Origin: Pseudomonas botevensis
GTDB lineage: Bacteria > Pseudomonadota > Gammaproteobacteria > Pseudomonadales > Pseudomonadaceae
Assembly (NCBI RefSeq): GCF_019145475.1
Contig: NZ_JAHTKI010000011.1
Span: forward strand, 1 to 64,000
Direction of reading: 5' to 3'
DNA length: 64,000 bases
Under the pieces are notes generated by a model, which searched no databases, had not been told where the DNA came from, and saw only the letters and a program-made list of their open reading frames with translations. A program made the position numbers and the translations under genes. Shown here in pieces: positions 1 through 7,457 of this stretch. Positions within the stretch are counted from its first letter, which is position 1. Each line of letters begins with the position of its first letter.

Positions 1-2451
1 CACGCCGCCATCAGGCAGGGTTTCCTCGATCAACTGACCGAGGTCGTTCCAGGCAAACACATGCCGGCCAGCGTCCGGATAACGGATCGACAGCAGCCGC
101 CCCTGGGGGTCGTAGTGGTAGTGGGTGACCTGGCCGTCGGGATCGACCGCCTCGGTGACATCGCCCTGAGGATTGCGCCGGTAGGTCCACACCGCCTCGC
201 CACGGGTGCGGCGGTGCAGGAAACCGTGGCGGTAGTCGTAGGACGTTGGCGCGTCTTCGGGAGGAAGCAGCGCCACCAACCGTCCGGCAGCGTCGTAGAG
301 GTATTCGGTGACGGCGCCAAGCGGATCCTGTTCGGCAATCAGCCGCCCCTGGACGTCATAGCGCTTGAGGTGTTCAGCACCGCTGGCCTCGACCTTGCGC
401 ACCAGCCGCGCACTGTCGTCGTGGACGTAAACCTCTTCGGTGCCATCGACGTATTGCACCGTGACGCGGCCGGCGTCATCCCAGACGTAGCGGGTGTCCA
501 TCTGCGCAAACGACGCCCAGTGGCGTACGCAGCGTGCTGCCTTTCCGGTCCGTTCCCATTCCCAGAAGAAGCTCGCGCCGCCGCTCAACTGGCGTTGCAG
601 GATGACGTGGGCGTCGTCGTAGTCGTAGCGTTCGCTGTCGCCAACGGCGTTGGTGGCTTCGAGCAGGCGATGGCGGGCGTCGTAGCGATAACTGACCAGC
701 GTCTGCTCGGTGTGCCAGGCCTCTTCAAGGCTCGGTGCGGGCCGAAAGCTCTGGTAGTCGATGCCGATCAGATGGGCGCGGTCATAACGCAACAACAGCG
801 CGCGACCGGCGCCGTTGTCCAGCCGCTGAACACGGTCCTGGCGGTCGCGGCTGATGCGCAAGCGGTTGTCGTACGCATCACTGATCGCCGTCAGACGCCC
901 ACTGCGAAAGTGATAAAACCGCGCCGTTTCCCCCGCCAGCGCAAGGATCAATTCCTCCGCTTCATCCCCGAGAAAAATCGCCGCCCGCGACAGACTGTTG
1001 TGAATCGCCGGGCGCTCGGCACTCGGCAGCGGAAACCGCATGCGCCGGTTTTCGTGGTCGATCCAGACCACGCTGTCGCCCTCGATCGCCAGCCGATGGG
1101 CCAACGAATGGCTCCAGCCATGGCCGAGGCCGATATCGATTTCGGCGGCACTGGTGCGGTACAGGCGGGTGAACTCGAACGGCAGCAATCCGTCGAGCAC
1201 ACCGTCGGTCAACGTCAGCAGCTCTTCGCCGGTGACCATTGACACCGGGCAGCCGTTGGTGCAGGTCAGCGGGGCGCAATCGGCGCTGTCGCCGTTGGGG
1301 TTTTTCGCCTGCTCGGACTGGTCGTGGTGAGGCTCGTCTTTCTTCAGCGAGGTGTTGCGCTTTGCATCCCAGCGCAGTTGCAGGTGGCCTTTTTTCAGGC
1401 TGGCCGCAATGCCTCGGGCGGCGACGGTTTTGTACTGGTTTACATAACCGATGAAGGTAGTGACGATGCCGAACATCGCCTTGACCAGACGGCTGACCGC
1501 CGACAGTAACCGGGCGCCGCGCTCCCCCAGACGCAATGTCAGATAAGCGATTCCCGCACCGGCACCGACAAACGTCAGCACAACGCCGATCAACACATCG
1601 ATGAGTAGTTGCACCACCACCATCGATACGGCTTCAGCGGTTTTCCCGGCGACTTCGCTGGGCGGCAGCATTTCCAGCCAAAGGCTGGCCGTGCGCAATA
1701 GCAGGCATAGCGCCGCTTCGTCGCTGACCAGCAATTGAAGCTTTTCCATCATTTCAGGGGCGGTTTGCGCCAGCTCGATCAACTGCGCAGCCGCATCGCC
1801 CAGCCGCTCGGCAAACTTGCCAGGATCCTGAAGAATCTCCGACAGCAAACCGATGCTGCCCCAAACGCCCTCGATCGCCGACCAGCTCCCGGCCAGCAGG
1901 CCATTGCCCGCCGCCGTCGCGACCTCCTGCGACCACTGCGGTCTGAAGCCCCGCCACTCGCTGCGCAACCAGCTATCCAGTTGCTGAGTCAGGCCATCGT
2001 AGGACTCAAAAAGCGCGTCCATCTGCCCGGTGCTGACTTCGCCATGCACCCGTACCCGATAGGACTCGCCGGCCTTGCCGTGAAATACGCCCTGACCCTG
2101 GGCATCCAGGGTGACCGGCATCACCTCCCTGCTCCCCACCGTCACCACATCGACAACGATGTCGCCCAGCGGAATGTCGTAGACCGATTCGAACTTGCTT
2201 TCGATCAGCATTGGCCCGGTTTTCGAGCATTGAATGACGGCGGAGGAAAATTGGCTGTCGTCACTGCTGACAGTTGTGCGGGTCTCCCCGAAACGGATGA
2301 CCCGCTCCATGCCCATCAGCGACGGCAGGTCGGCGGCATGACTGATCTGGTCGGCCGAGCGGCTGAGCCAGTGCTTGAGTTGCTCGCGGTAGAGGCTGAG
2401 GGTGTCGGGAAAGCTGTCGAGTTCCTGCTCAATGCGGGTGACGGCTTCCAT
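1..2451 (-). CDS. Rhs-family polymorphic toxin, 5' part only
   Basis: The gene runs off the left edge, leaving 817 codons and no stop. The N-terminal ~270 residues have no PAAR motif that I can see. A hydrophobic, membrane-like stretch follows at about residues 275-310, then the DUF6531-type entry to the Rhs shell at about 398-440 (CPVSMVTGEE, then FTRLYRTS and GHGWSHS). YD repeats start near residue 500 (YRYDARHRLLEA, YLYDAAGRL, YHYDPQGRL). Rhs proteins form a cocoon around a variable C-terminal toxin, often exported by type VI secretion; the toxin and any immunity gene lie outside the window. The ATG at 2451 has a weak RBS. A better SD (GAGGGA) precedes an ATG at 2498, whose frame stops after 15 codons in a TGATG overlap with this start, so either a short coupled leader ORF or a frameshift is present. 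Confidence 0.85.
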   Translation of the reverse strand, partial: MEAVTRIEQELDSFPDTLSLYREQLKHWLSRSADQISHAADLPSLMGMERVIRFGETRTTVSSDDSQFSSAVIQCSKTGPMLIESKFESVYDIPLGDIVVDVVTVGSREVMPVTLDAQGQGVFHGKAGESYRVRVHGEVSTGQMDALFESYDGLTQQLDSWLRSEWRGFRPQWSQEVATAAGNGLLAGSWSAIEGVWGSIGLLSEILQDPGKFAERLGDAAAQLIELAQTAPEMMEKLQLLVSDEAALCLLLRTASLWLEMLPPSEVAGKTAEAVSMVVVQLLIDVLIGVVLTFVGAGAGIAYLTLRLGERGARLLSAVSRLVKAMFGIVTTFIGYVNQYKTVAARGIAASLKKGHLQLRWDAKRNTSLKKDEPHHDQSEQAKNPNGDSADCAPLTCTNGCPVSMVTGEELLTLTDGVLDGLLPFEFTRLYRTSAAEIDIGLGHGWSHSLAHRLAIEGDSVVWIDHENRRMRFPLPSAERPAIHNSLSRAAIFLGDEAEELILALAGETARFYHFRSGRLTAISDAYDNRLRISRDRQDRVQRLDNGAGRALLLRYDRAHLIGIDYQSFRPAPSLEEAWHTEQTLVSYRYDARHRLLEATNAVGDSERYDYDDAHVILQRQLSGGASFFWEWERTGKAARCVRHWASFAQMDTRYVWDDAGRVTVQYVDGTEEVYVHDDSARLVRKVEASGAEHLKRYDVQGRLIAEQDPLGAVTEYLYDAAGRLVALLPPEDAPTSYDYRHGFLHRRTRGEAVWTYRRNPQGDVTEAVDPDGQVTHYHYDPQGRLLSIRYPDAGRHVFAWNDLGQLIEETLPDGGV

Positions 2452-2623
2452 CAGCGCATTCCCGTGCGCAAGGCGAAATGAAAAACCGGGTCAAACATGA
2501 GCGTTCCCTCGCACAGAAATTAGGCGCGAGGACTTTGCAGTGGATCTGTCGGTAAAGAAGTCAGGCAAGTAAGCAGGGGCTGTAGGAGAAATCTGCGAAT
2601 CAGAGTCGCCAAACAACGGATGC

Positions 2624-2658
2624 AAAAACGGGGCGGGAGGTTTCCCTCACGCCCCGTT
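2624..2658 (-). terminator. Rho-independent terminator after the Sel1 gene
   Basis: On the minus strand a GC-rich stem (ACGGGGCG paired with CGCCCCGT) closes a loop and is followed by five T residues. It lies about 20 nt past the Sel1 stop codon, so it should end the three-gene Xre/unknown/Sel1 transcript before the Rhs gene. Confidence 0.75.
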
Positions 2659-2677
2659 CAGGGATCTTTTCAATGGC

Positions 2678-3085
2678 TTATGGCGAACGGTCCCGGCCCG
2701 CCAACTCTTTCAACTTGAGCTCCGCCAGCGGATGCCCGGCCCTGACGGCCATTTCCCACCAGCGTTGCGCTTGCGCGGGATCCGGCGCCTGACTCGGCGT
2801 ACCGGCAAGGCTGATGACACCGACCTGATACGCCGCCTTGCCATCCCCGGCCAGCGCCGCCAGACGCAGCAAGCGCACGCCCTCCTCGCGCGCGCCCAAG
2901 CCAACACCACGAAACGTCAGGATGTGCCCGTAAAAGCCTTGCGCGCCGACATCACCGAGATTGGCCATGCGCGCGAACTGCCCTTCCAGCCATCGCCAGC
3001 CACGCGGCTGACGGACAAACCACGACCAGTGAAACAGCCGGCGGGCGAGCCAGTAACCGGCCCGCGCCTTGAGTCGTAAAAACAC
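2678..3085 (-). CDS. Sel1-repeat protein
   Basis: 135 residues. After a basic N-terminus with many aromatic residues (residues 1-35) come Sel1/TPR-like helical repeats: LGDVGAQGFYGHI, then EGVRLLRLAALAGDGKAAYQVGVI, then KAQRWWEMAVRAGHPLAELKL-type spacing. Sel1 repeats are protein-interaction scaffolds; the partner is unknown. The start is GTG at 3085, directly abutting the TGA of the upstream gene, with GGAAG six bases upstream, so it is translationally coupled as the third gene of the operon. No signal peptide is evident. Naming beyond the repeat family is not supported. Confidence 0.8.
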   Translation of the reverse strand: MFLRLKARAGYWLARRLFHWSWFVRQPRGWRWLEGQFARMANLGDVGAQGFYGHILTFRGVGLGAREEGVRLLRLAALAGDGKAAYQVGVISLAGTPSQAPDPAQAQRWWEMAVRAGHPLAELKLKELAGRDRSP

Positions 3086-3457
3086 TCAGGCTTCCGCCGA
3101 CTCGGGGTATTCATATTCGAATACCCGCACCACTTCCGAGGCGTGCCAGGAGGCGGCGGCAACCCCGTCGGATGGCCCGGAAAACCGCCCCAGGCGTTCG
3201 ACACACTCAAAAAAACCGGTACGTGGCAGGCGACTGGCCCCCTGACTGATCACCAGCGAGCTGCGCAGCGGCTGCTCGGCCTTTGCATCCAGCGCGGCCA
3301 GGTGTTCGAGTGCGGCGGTCAGGGTCTGCATGGCCGGCGTCGGCAGTTGCAAGCGTTCGAGCAAGGCTCGATAAGTCAGAAGATGGCGCTGCCTGCGCGC
3401 CTGATCAAGCTCCCCCAGCAATCCGTCCCAATGTTGACGACTGATGCGTACGCTCAC
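3086..3457 (-). CDS. Conserved hypothetical, partner of the Xre gene
   Basis: 123 residues, GTG start at 3457 with GGAGG upstream, overlapping the Xre gene by GTGA. The central part reads LLTYRALLERLQLP, then a helical stretch (TAALEHLAALDAKAEQPL), then SLVISQGASRLPRTGFFECV. I recognise this pattern (T-Y-x-L...LxLP...PL...LVxSxxxxxLPxxGFF) from a widespread small proteobacterial family without an assigned function. The tight overlap with a DNA-binding gene suggests the two act together, possibly as a regulator/effector or toxin-antitoxin-like pair; that is inference. No membrane segment or catalytic motif is obvious. Confidence 0.7.
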   Translation of the reverse strand: MSVRISRQHWDGLLGELDQARRQRHLLTYRALLERLQLPTPAMQTLTAALEHLAALDAKAEQPLRSSLVISQGASRLPRTGFFECVERLGRFSGPSDGVAAASWHASEVVRVFEYEYPESAEA

Positions 3458-3795
3458 GATTGTTCCCTCCACCCTGGCACCGTCAATTCCCAGGCCAGGC
3501 TGCGGCGAATCGCGGCGTCGGGCTGACGCTCGCCACTTTCGATCATGGCCAGGTAAGACGGGCTGATGCCTACCGTGCGGGCCAGCGCCTCGATGGCGAT
3601 GCCCTTCCCTTCGCGCAAACTGCGTAATTGATCCAGACCTGGAAGAATCGGGTCTGAGGTGGCCGCGACAGGCGCTGCGGCCGGACGCGACGGTGTTTCG
3701 TTGATGCCTGCTGCTTTCAGTAGAGCCTGATACTGAGCCCACGGCAGAACCGCGTATTCGGGTTCGCCGTCGCGTGCAATTATCTGAATATCCAT
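3454..3795 (-). CDS. Xre-family HTH transcriptional regulator
   Basis: 113 residues. The N-terminus (MDIQIIARDGEPEYAVLPW) resembles the short region found on antitoxin-like regulators of the HigA/Xre type. The helix-turn-helix is at about residues 60-110 (LRSLREGKGIAIEALARTVG, then SPSYLAMIESGERQPD), matching the cro/C1 fold including the recognition helix and the closing ESGxRxP. The ATG at 3795 is preferred over an upstream in-frame ATG because a GGGG-type SD lies about six bases before it. It is the first gene of an Xre/unknown/Sel1 operon and probably autoregulates through the inverted repeat at 3832-3849. Target genes are unknown. Confidence 0.85.
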   Translation of the reverse strand: MDIQIIARDGEPEYAVLPWAQYQALLKAAGINETPSRPAAAPVAATSDPILPGLDQLRSLREGKGIAIEALARTVGISPSYLAMIESGERQPDAAIRRSLAWELTVPGWREQS

Positions 3796-3831
3796 GACTA
3801 CCCCGTAGGACAACAACACTTAGCGAGTCGG

Positions 3832-3849
3832 CACTTTTCCCTAGAAGTG
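3832..3849. promoter_or_regulatory. Inverted repeat, candidate Xre operator
   Basis: CACTT and AAGTG arms flank an eight-base centre about 37 bp upstream of the Xre start codon. Position and symmetry suit an autoregulatory operator. This is a pattern call only. Confidence 0.35.
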
Positions 3850-3909
3850 TAATCCTAACAGCGGCCAAGGTCGTGGGGGGTATCTATCTGTGTAAGAGGC
3901 TGTCGCCAT

Positions 3910-4365
3910 TCAGGACTTTTTCGGCCCTTGAAGTTGAAGTTGTTCAGGCGTATCGGGCAGGCGTTCGACGACTTTGAGCTTTTCCGGCGACTGTCGATTG
4001 CGCCACATGCGGAATGCGCTGAGCTCATCGTCGAGGGTTTTCATCAGCCACGCGAGTACGGCGATGTCGTCGAGCATGCCGAAAACGGGAATGAAGTCCG
4101 GGATCGCATCCACCGGGCTCAGGAAATACATCAATCCTGCCACCACCGAGACGATCGCCTTGGGGCTGATCGCCCGGTACTCGCCACGCCAGTAGGCCAG
4201 GCACAAGGCCTGGAGCAAACGCAGATCATCCTTCAATTTGCCCAGTCGATTGCCTTGCGCCGCGCCTTTGCTCGCCACGGCGAACAGCAGCGTCGGCAAG
4301 CGGCCCCGGGCAAGAAGGCGTCCGGCCAAGGGAAGGAATCGGGCGAAATTCCACGGAGCTTTCAT
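3910..4365 (-). CDS. YkvA family (DUF1232) membrane-associated protein
   Basis: 151 residues. The DUF1232 core is clear at about residues 65-115: YRAISPKAIVSVVAGLMYFL, then SPVDAIPDFIPVFGMLDDIAVLAWL, the signature hydrophobic SPxDxIPDFIPxxGxxDD segment. The N-terminal third is basic and contains LPLAGRLLARGRLPTLLF. Function in the family is unknown; proteins are predicted to sit at the inner membrane. The ATG at 4365 has a GGGA SD. It is transcribed alone, away from the DnaA-box pair at 4385-4409, which lies within its upstream region. Confidence 0.85.
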   Translation of the reverse strand: MKAPWNFARFLPLAGRLLARGRLPTLLFAVASKGAAQGNRLGKLKDDLRLLQALCLAYWRGEYRAISPKAIVSVVAGLMYFLSPVDAIPDFIPVFGMLDDIAVLAWLMKTLDDELSAFRMWRNRQSPEKLKVVERLPDTPEQLQLQGPKKS

Positions 4366-4384
4366 CTATTTTTCCCGTTGAAAT

Positions 4385-4409
4385 GTTATCCACACAAATT
4401 GTGGATAAC
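4385..4409. other. Inverted pair of consensus DnaA boxes
   Basis: A perfect 25-bp palindrome: TTATCCACA at 4386-4394 and its complement TGTGGATAA at 4400-4408, five bases apart, extended by G/C at the ends. Both arms match the strict DnaA box. It sits 20 bp upstream of the YkvA-type gene. No dnaA, dnaN, gyrB or repeated 13-mers are nearby, so it is not read as oriC; DnaA titration or transcriptional control is possible. A near-copy occurs at 23152-23174. Confidence 0.7.
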
Positions 4410-4525
4410 CTTGTGAACAGAGCTGCATTTCAGCGCTGAGAGCCCCGTTTCATAAGGGCTGCGCTCAGATCGGGCGTTTTTTACTCACATAAAAAACCCC
4501 AATATTTCATTGACTTGGCGGCTCG

Positions 4526-4573
4526 GGGCGTCTAGCGCGGGCAGCCTCAAAGTCTAGGACTGCCCTGACGCCC
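4526..4573. other. Nested inverted repeat in an intergenic region
   Basis: An outer pair, GGGCGTC (4526-4532) with GACGCCC (4567-4573), encloses an inner pair, GGGCAG (4539-4544) with CTGCCC (4560-4565). A CATTGACTT promoter-like motif lies just before it. It could be part of the FKBP 3' region or a short structured RNA. The rest of 4366-4659 holds the DnaA-box pair, an A/T-rich tract and the terminator at 4612. Confidence 0.4.
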
Positions 4574-4611
4574 ATCGGTTCGCTCTGTTTACGCTGGCCT
4601 TCGACCAGATG

Positions 4612-4643
4612 CAACAACGCCCCGCATAAGCGAGGCGTTGTTG
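4612..4643 (-). terminator. Terminator-like hairpin after the FKBP gene
   Basis: CAACAACGCC and GGCGTTGTTG arms close a short loop about 17 nt past the FKBP stop. There is no run of T, so termination may be inefficient or the stem may serve as a stabilising 3' end. Confidence 0.5.
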
Positions 4644-4659
4644 TTGAAACCGGTGCCGA

Positions 4660-5376
4660 TTACTTGGCAGCGGCGTCTTCTTTGGCTGGATCCTTGATGG
4701 CCAGCAGTTCCAGGTCGAAAACCAGAACCGAGTTGGCCGGAATCGCCGGGCTCGGGCTTTGTGCGCCGTAAGCCAGGTCGCTAGGGATGTACAGCTTGTA
4801 CTTCTCGCCAACGTGCATCAGTTGCAGACCTTCGACCCAACCCGGGATCACACCGCTGACCGGCAGATCGATCGGGCTGCCGCGCTCGACGGAGCTGTCG
4901 AATACGGTGCCGTTGGTCAGCTTGCCGGTGTAGTGAACAGTCACTACGTCGGTAGGCTTGGGCTGTGGGCCGTCGGCTTTCTTGACCACTTCGTACTGCA
5001 GACCGGAAGCGGTGGTGGTCACGCCGGCTTTCTTGCCATTTTCTTCGAGGAACTTCTTGCCGGCGGCTGCCGACTCTTCGCTCATCTTGGCCATACGCTC
5101 TTCAGCACGCTTTTGCAGCGCGGCGAAGGCTTCGACCAGTTCTTCGTCTTTCAGCTTCTGTTCTTTCTTGCCGACGGCATCTTCGATGCCCTGGGCTACC
5201 GCTTTGGAGTCCAGATCATCCATGCCTTCCTGAGCAAGGCTTTTGCCCATGTTCAGGCCGATACCGTAGGAAGCTTTTTGCGCCGGGGTTTTCAGCTCTA
5301 CGCTGGTCTGCGAATCGCAACCCGCGAGGACCAGGCTAACCAGGGCAACCGCCGCCGCCAACCGATGCTGTTTCAT
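4660..5376 (-). CDS. FKBP-type peptidyl-prolyl isomerase, lipoprotein (FkpA/Mip-like)
   Basis: 238 residues. A lipoprotein signal ends at LVLAGC (Cys 19). The N-terminal dimerisation domain of the FkpA/Mip type spans about residues 28-125 (KASYGIGLNMGKSLAQ... and a charged helical stretch, EELVEAFAALQKRAEERMAK). The C-terminal FKBP domain follows (VVTVHYTGKLTNGTVFDSS, then IPGWVEGLQLMHVGEKYKLYIP, LAYG, SVLVFDLELL). It should catalyse cis-trans isomerisation at proline and act as a chaperone in the periplasm. The ATG at 5376 has AAGGAAA upstream and yields the lipobox at the right place, so the longer upstream reading is rejected. P. aeruginosa has the equivalent gene just before rdgC, as I recall. 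Confidence 0.93.
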   Translation of the reverse strand: MKQHRLAAAVALVSLVLAGCDSQTSVELKTPAQKASYGIGLNMGKSLAQEGMDDLDSKAVAQGIEDAVGKKEQKLKDEELVEAFAALQKRAEERMAKMSEESAAAGKKFLEENGKKAGVTTTASGLQYEVVKKADGPQPKPTDVVTVHYTGKLTNGTVFDSSVERGSPIDLPVSGVIPGWVEGLQLMHVGEKYKLYIPSDLAYGAQSPSPAIPANSVLVFDLELLAIKDPAKEDAAAK

Positions 5377-5636
5377 GCTATTTCCTTGTTCATGCGCCGA
5401 AAGGGCAATCGAGTAAAGCCGCGAGCTTATCAGGCCGCCACGACCAATGGCTACCGGCATGAGAGCAGGAAACCGCTGATAAGTTCAGGGATTAAAACGC
5501 ATTTTGAAAAACCGACGATGAAGCTTCTGTCATCTTGCTCCGACAACGATTGATGCCGCTTCCCACAACACTTGGCGTAATGGCCACTTGCCGCATGCAG
5601 CCACCTCAGGCATAACAGCGCAATAACTCGACAAGG

Positions 5637-7457
5637 ATGTTTATCTTGCGCCTCTTATTCCGTGCTCTGACCCTGATCGTGGTGCTGCTGGGACTCGTCC
5701 TCGCGGTGGTTCTGTATTACGTCGCCAATCCCAAACTACCCTTCTATACCCCCGTGCAACAGGTGCATTACCTGAAGCAATGGACGGATGACGAGCGCCA
5801 GACGTACTACTTCACGCCGCAAGGCACCCAGGTCAAAGGCTTGCGCTACGAGTGGTTCCAGGCCCTGGAGCTGCCATTCTCGAAACAGCGTTTCGCCTCT
5901 CCCGAATACCTCGCACGCTTCGGCTTTCTGGTCGATCCGCAACAGAAAGCCACGCCGCAGAACCCCGGCAATCTGCCGGTAGGTTTTACCCGTCATCAGA
6001 ACCCCGGCAGCCAGGAGCAATACCTGGACATCACTTGCGCCGCCTGCCACACCGGCGAATTGCGCTTCAAAGGCCAGGCCGTGCGCATTGACGGTGGTGC
6101 GGCGCAGCATGTGTTGCCTTCCAGTGTTCCTACATTGCGCGGCGGCAGTTTCGGACAGGCGCTGGTCGCCAGTCTTGTATCGACTTACTACAACCCGTGG
6201 AAATTCGAATCCTTTGCTCGCACGGTGCTCGGCGATGAGTACGACGCGCGCCACGAACAACTGCGCAAGGATTTCAAAGTTTCGCTGAACACCTTCCTCA
6301 AAGTGGCCTGGAACGATACCCATCGCGGCCTCTACCCGACCGAGGAAGGCCCCGGCCGCACCGACGCTTTCGGGCGAATCGCCAACGCGACCTTCGGTGA
6401 CGCCATCTCTCCGGCCAACTACCGTGTGGCGAACGCCCCGGTGGATTACCCGCAGTTGTGGGACATGTGGACGTTCGACTGGGTGCAGTGGAACGGCTCG
6501 GCCCAGCAGCCGATGGCGCGCAACATCGGCGAGGCATTGGGCGTCGGCGCCACCCTGAACTTTTTCGACGCCAACGGTCAGCCGCTGCAAGGCGATGCAC
6601 GGTATGCGTCCAGTGTCCGCGTGCGCGACCTGCACACCATCGAAGAAACCCTGCAAAAACTTCAGCCACCGGCCTGGCCGGAGGATGTGCTGGGCGCGGT
6701 CGACAAGCCCCTGGCAGCCAAGGGCCGTGCGCTGTTTGCCGAAAACTGCGCCGGTTGCCACGTCCCACGGGTGACCCAGGAGGGCGAACGCTGGGTTCAG
6801 CATCTGCACATGTTGCCGGTGGACGTCATCGGCACCGATCCGGGCGCGGCCAACAACATTGCCAACCACCGTTTCGACCTGACCGCGCTGCAGTGGGATC
6901 CGAAAGAACTCGAGCAGATGGACGTGAAGTTGCACCCCACACCCAAGGAACCGCTGGACCTGAGCCAGTTGTCGGTGGCCAAGGGCCTGGCCTACGTCAC
7001 CGCGTTTGTCGAAGAACGCGCCTACCGCGAGGCCGGGGTGAAGACGCCCGAGGAAAAATCCCGTCTTGACGGCTTTGGCCTGCCGATCGGTGTCCGCGAA
7101 AAAGTCGCCTACAAGGCCCGTCCGCTGGCCGGCGTATGGGCGACGGCGCCGTTTCTGCACAACGGCTCGGTGCCGAGCCTCTATCAGTTGCTGTCACCGC
7201 AGGATGAGCGCGCCACCACCTTCTACAAAGGCACCTTCGAATACGATCCGCGCCATCTGGGCTATCGCACCGAAGCCTTCACCAATGGCTTTCTGTTCGA
7301 CACGCGAGTGACCGGCAACCACAACAGCGGCCATGAATTCCGCGCCGGCGAACGCGGCAACGGGGTCATCGGCCGGCTATTGCAGCCGGAGGAACGCTGG
7401 GCGCTGCTGGAGTATCTGAAAGTGCTGGGCGGCCCGCTGGAGGCGCAACTGCCATGA
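5637..7457 (+). CDS. RoxA-like dihaem cytochrome c (putative dioxygenase)
   Basis: 606 residues with an N-terminal signal/anchor (LLFRALTLIVVLLGLVLAVV). Two haem c sites are visible: CAACH at 134-138 and CAGCH at 371-375. Other blocks are typical of the RoxA/dihaem cytochrome c peroxidase-like family: YFTPQGTQVKGLRYEWFQAL, GRTDAFGRIANATFG (about 240-254), NGSAQQPMARNIGEALGVGA (about 286-305) and APFLHNGSVPSLYQLL. Known members include rubber oxygenase RoxA and, from memory, the P. aeruginosa fatty acid 10S-dioxygenase and diol synthase (PA2077/PA2078). Classical peroxidase activity is therefore less likely than oxygenation of a lipid or polyisoprenoid; the substrate is not readable. AAGG directly abuts the ATG, so a TTG at 5646 is an alternative start. 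The stop overlaps the next gene by ATGA. Confidence 0.85.
   Translation: MFILRLLFRALTLIVVLLGLVLAVVLYYVANPKLPFYTPVQQVHYLKQWTDDERQTYYFTPQGTQVKGLRYEWFQALELPFSKQRFASPEYLARFGFLVDPQQKATPQNPGNLPVGFTRHQNPGSQEQYLDITCAACHTGELRFKGQAVRIDGGAAQHVLPSSVPTLRGGSFGQALVASLVSTYYNPWKFESFARTVLGDEYDARHEQLRKDFKVSLNTFLKVAWNDTHRGLYPTEEGPGRTDAFGRIANATFGDAISPANYRVANAPVDYPQLWDMWTFDWVQWNGSAQQPMARNIGEALGVGATLNFFDANGQPLQGDARYASSVRVRDLHTIEETLQKLQPPAWPEDVLGAVDKPLAAKGRALFAENCAGCHVPRVTQEGERWVQHLHMLPVDVIGTDPGAANNIANHRFDLTALQWDPKELEQMDVKLHPTPKEPLDLSQLSVAKGLAYVTAFVEERAYREAGVKTPEEKSRLDGFGLPIGVREKVAYKARPLAGVWATAPFLHNGSVPSLYQLLSPQDERATTFYKGTFEYDPRHLGYRTEAFTNGFLFDTRVTGNHNSGHEFRAGERGNGVIGRLLQPEERWALLEYLKVLGGPLEAQLP

Noticed and set aside
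61..1242. A 393-codon plus-strand frame under the Rhs gene
   Set aside because: Opposite to a conserved Rhs coding frame; composition is not protein-like.
3086..3868. A 260-codon frame covering both the Xre gene and its partner
   Set aside because: Its first half is the wrong frame of the Xre gene. The real gene starts at the GTG at 3457 with GGAGG.
4385..4409. An origin of replication
   Set aside because: Only one DnaA-box pair, no AT-rich 13-mers, no dnaA/dnaN/gyrB or rpmH context.
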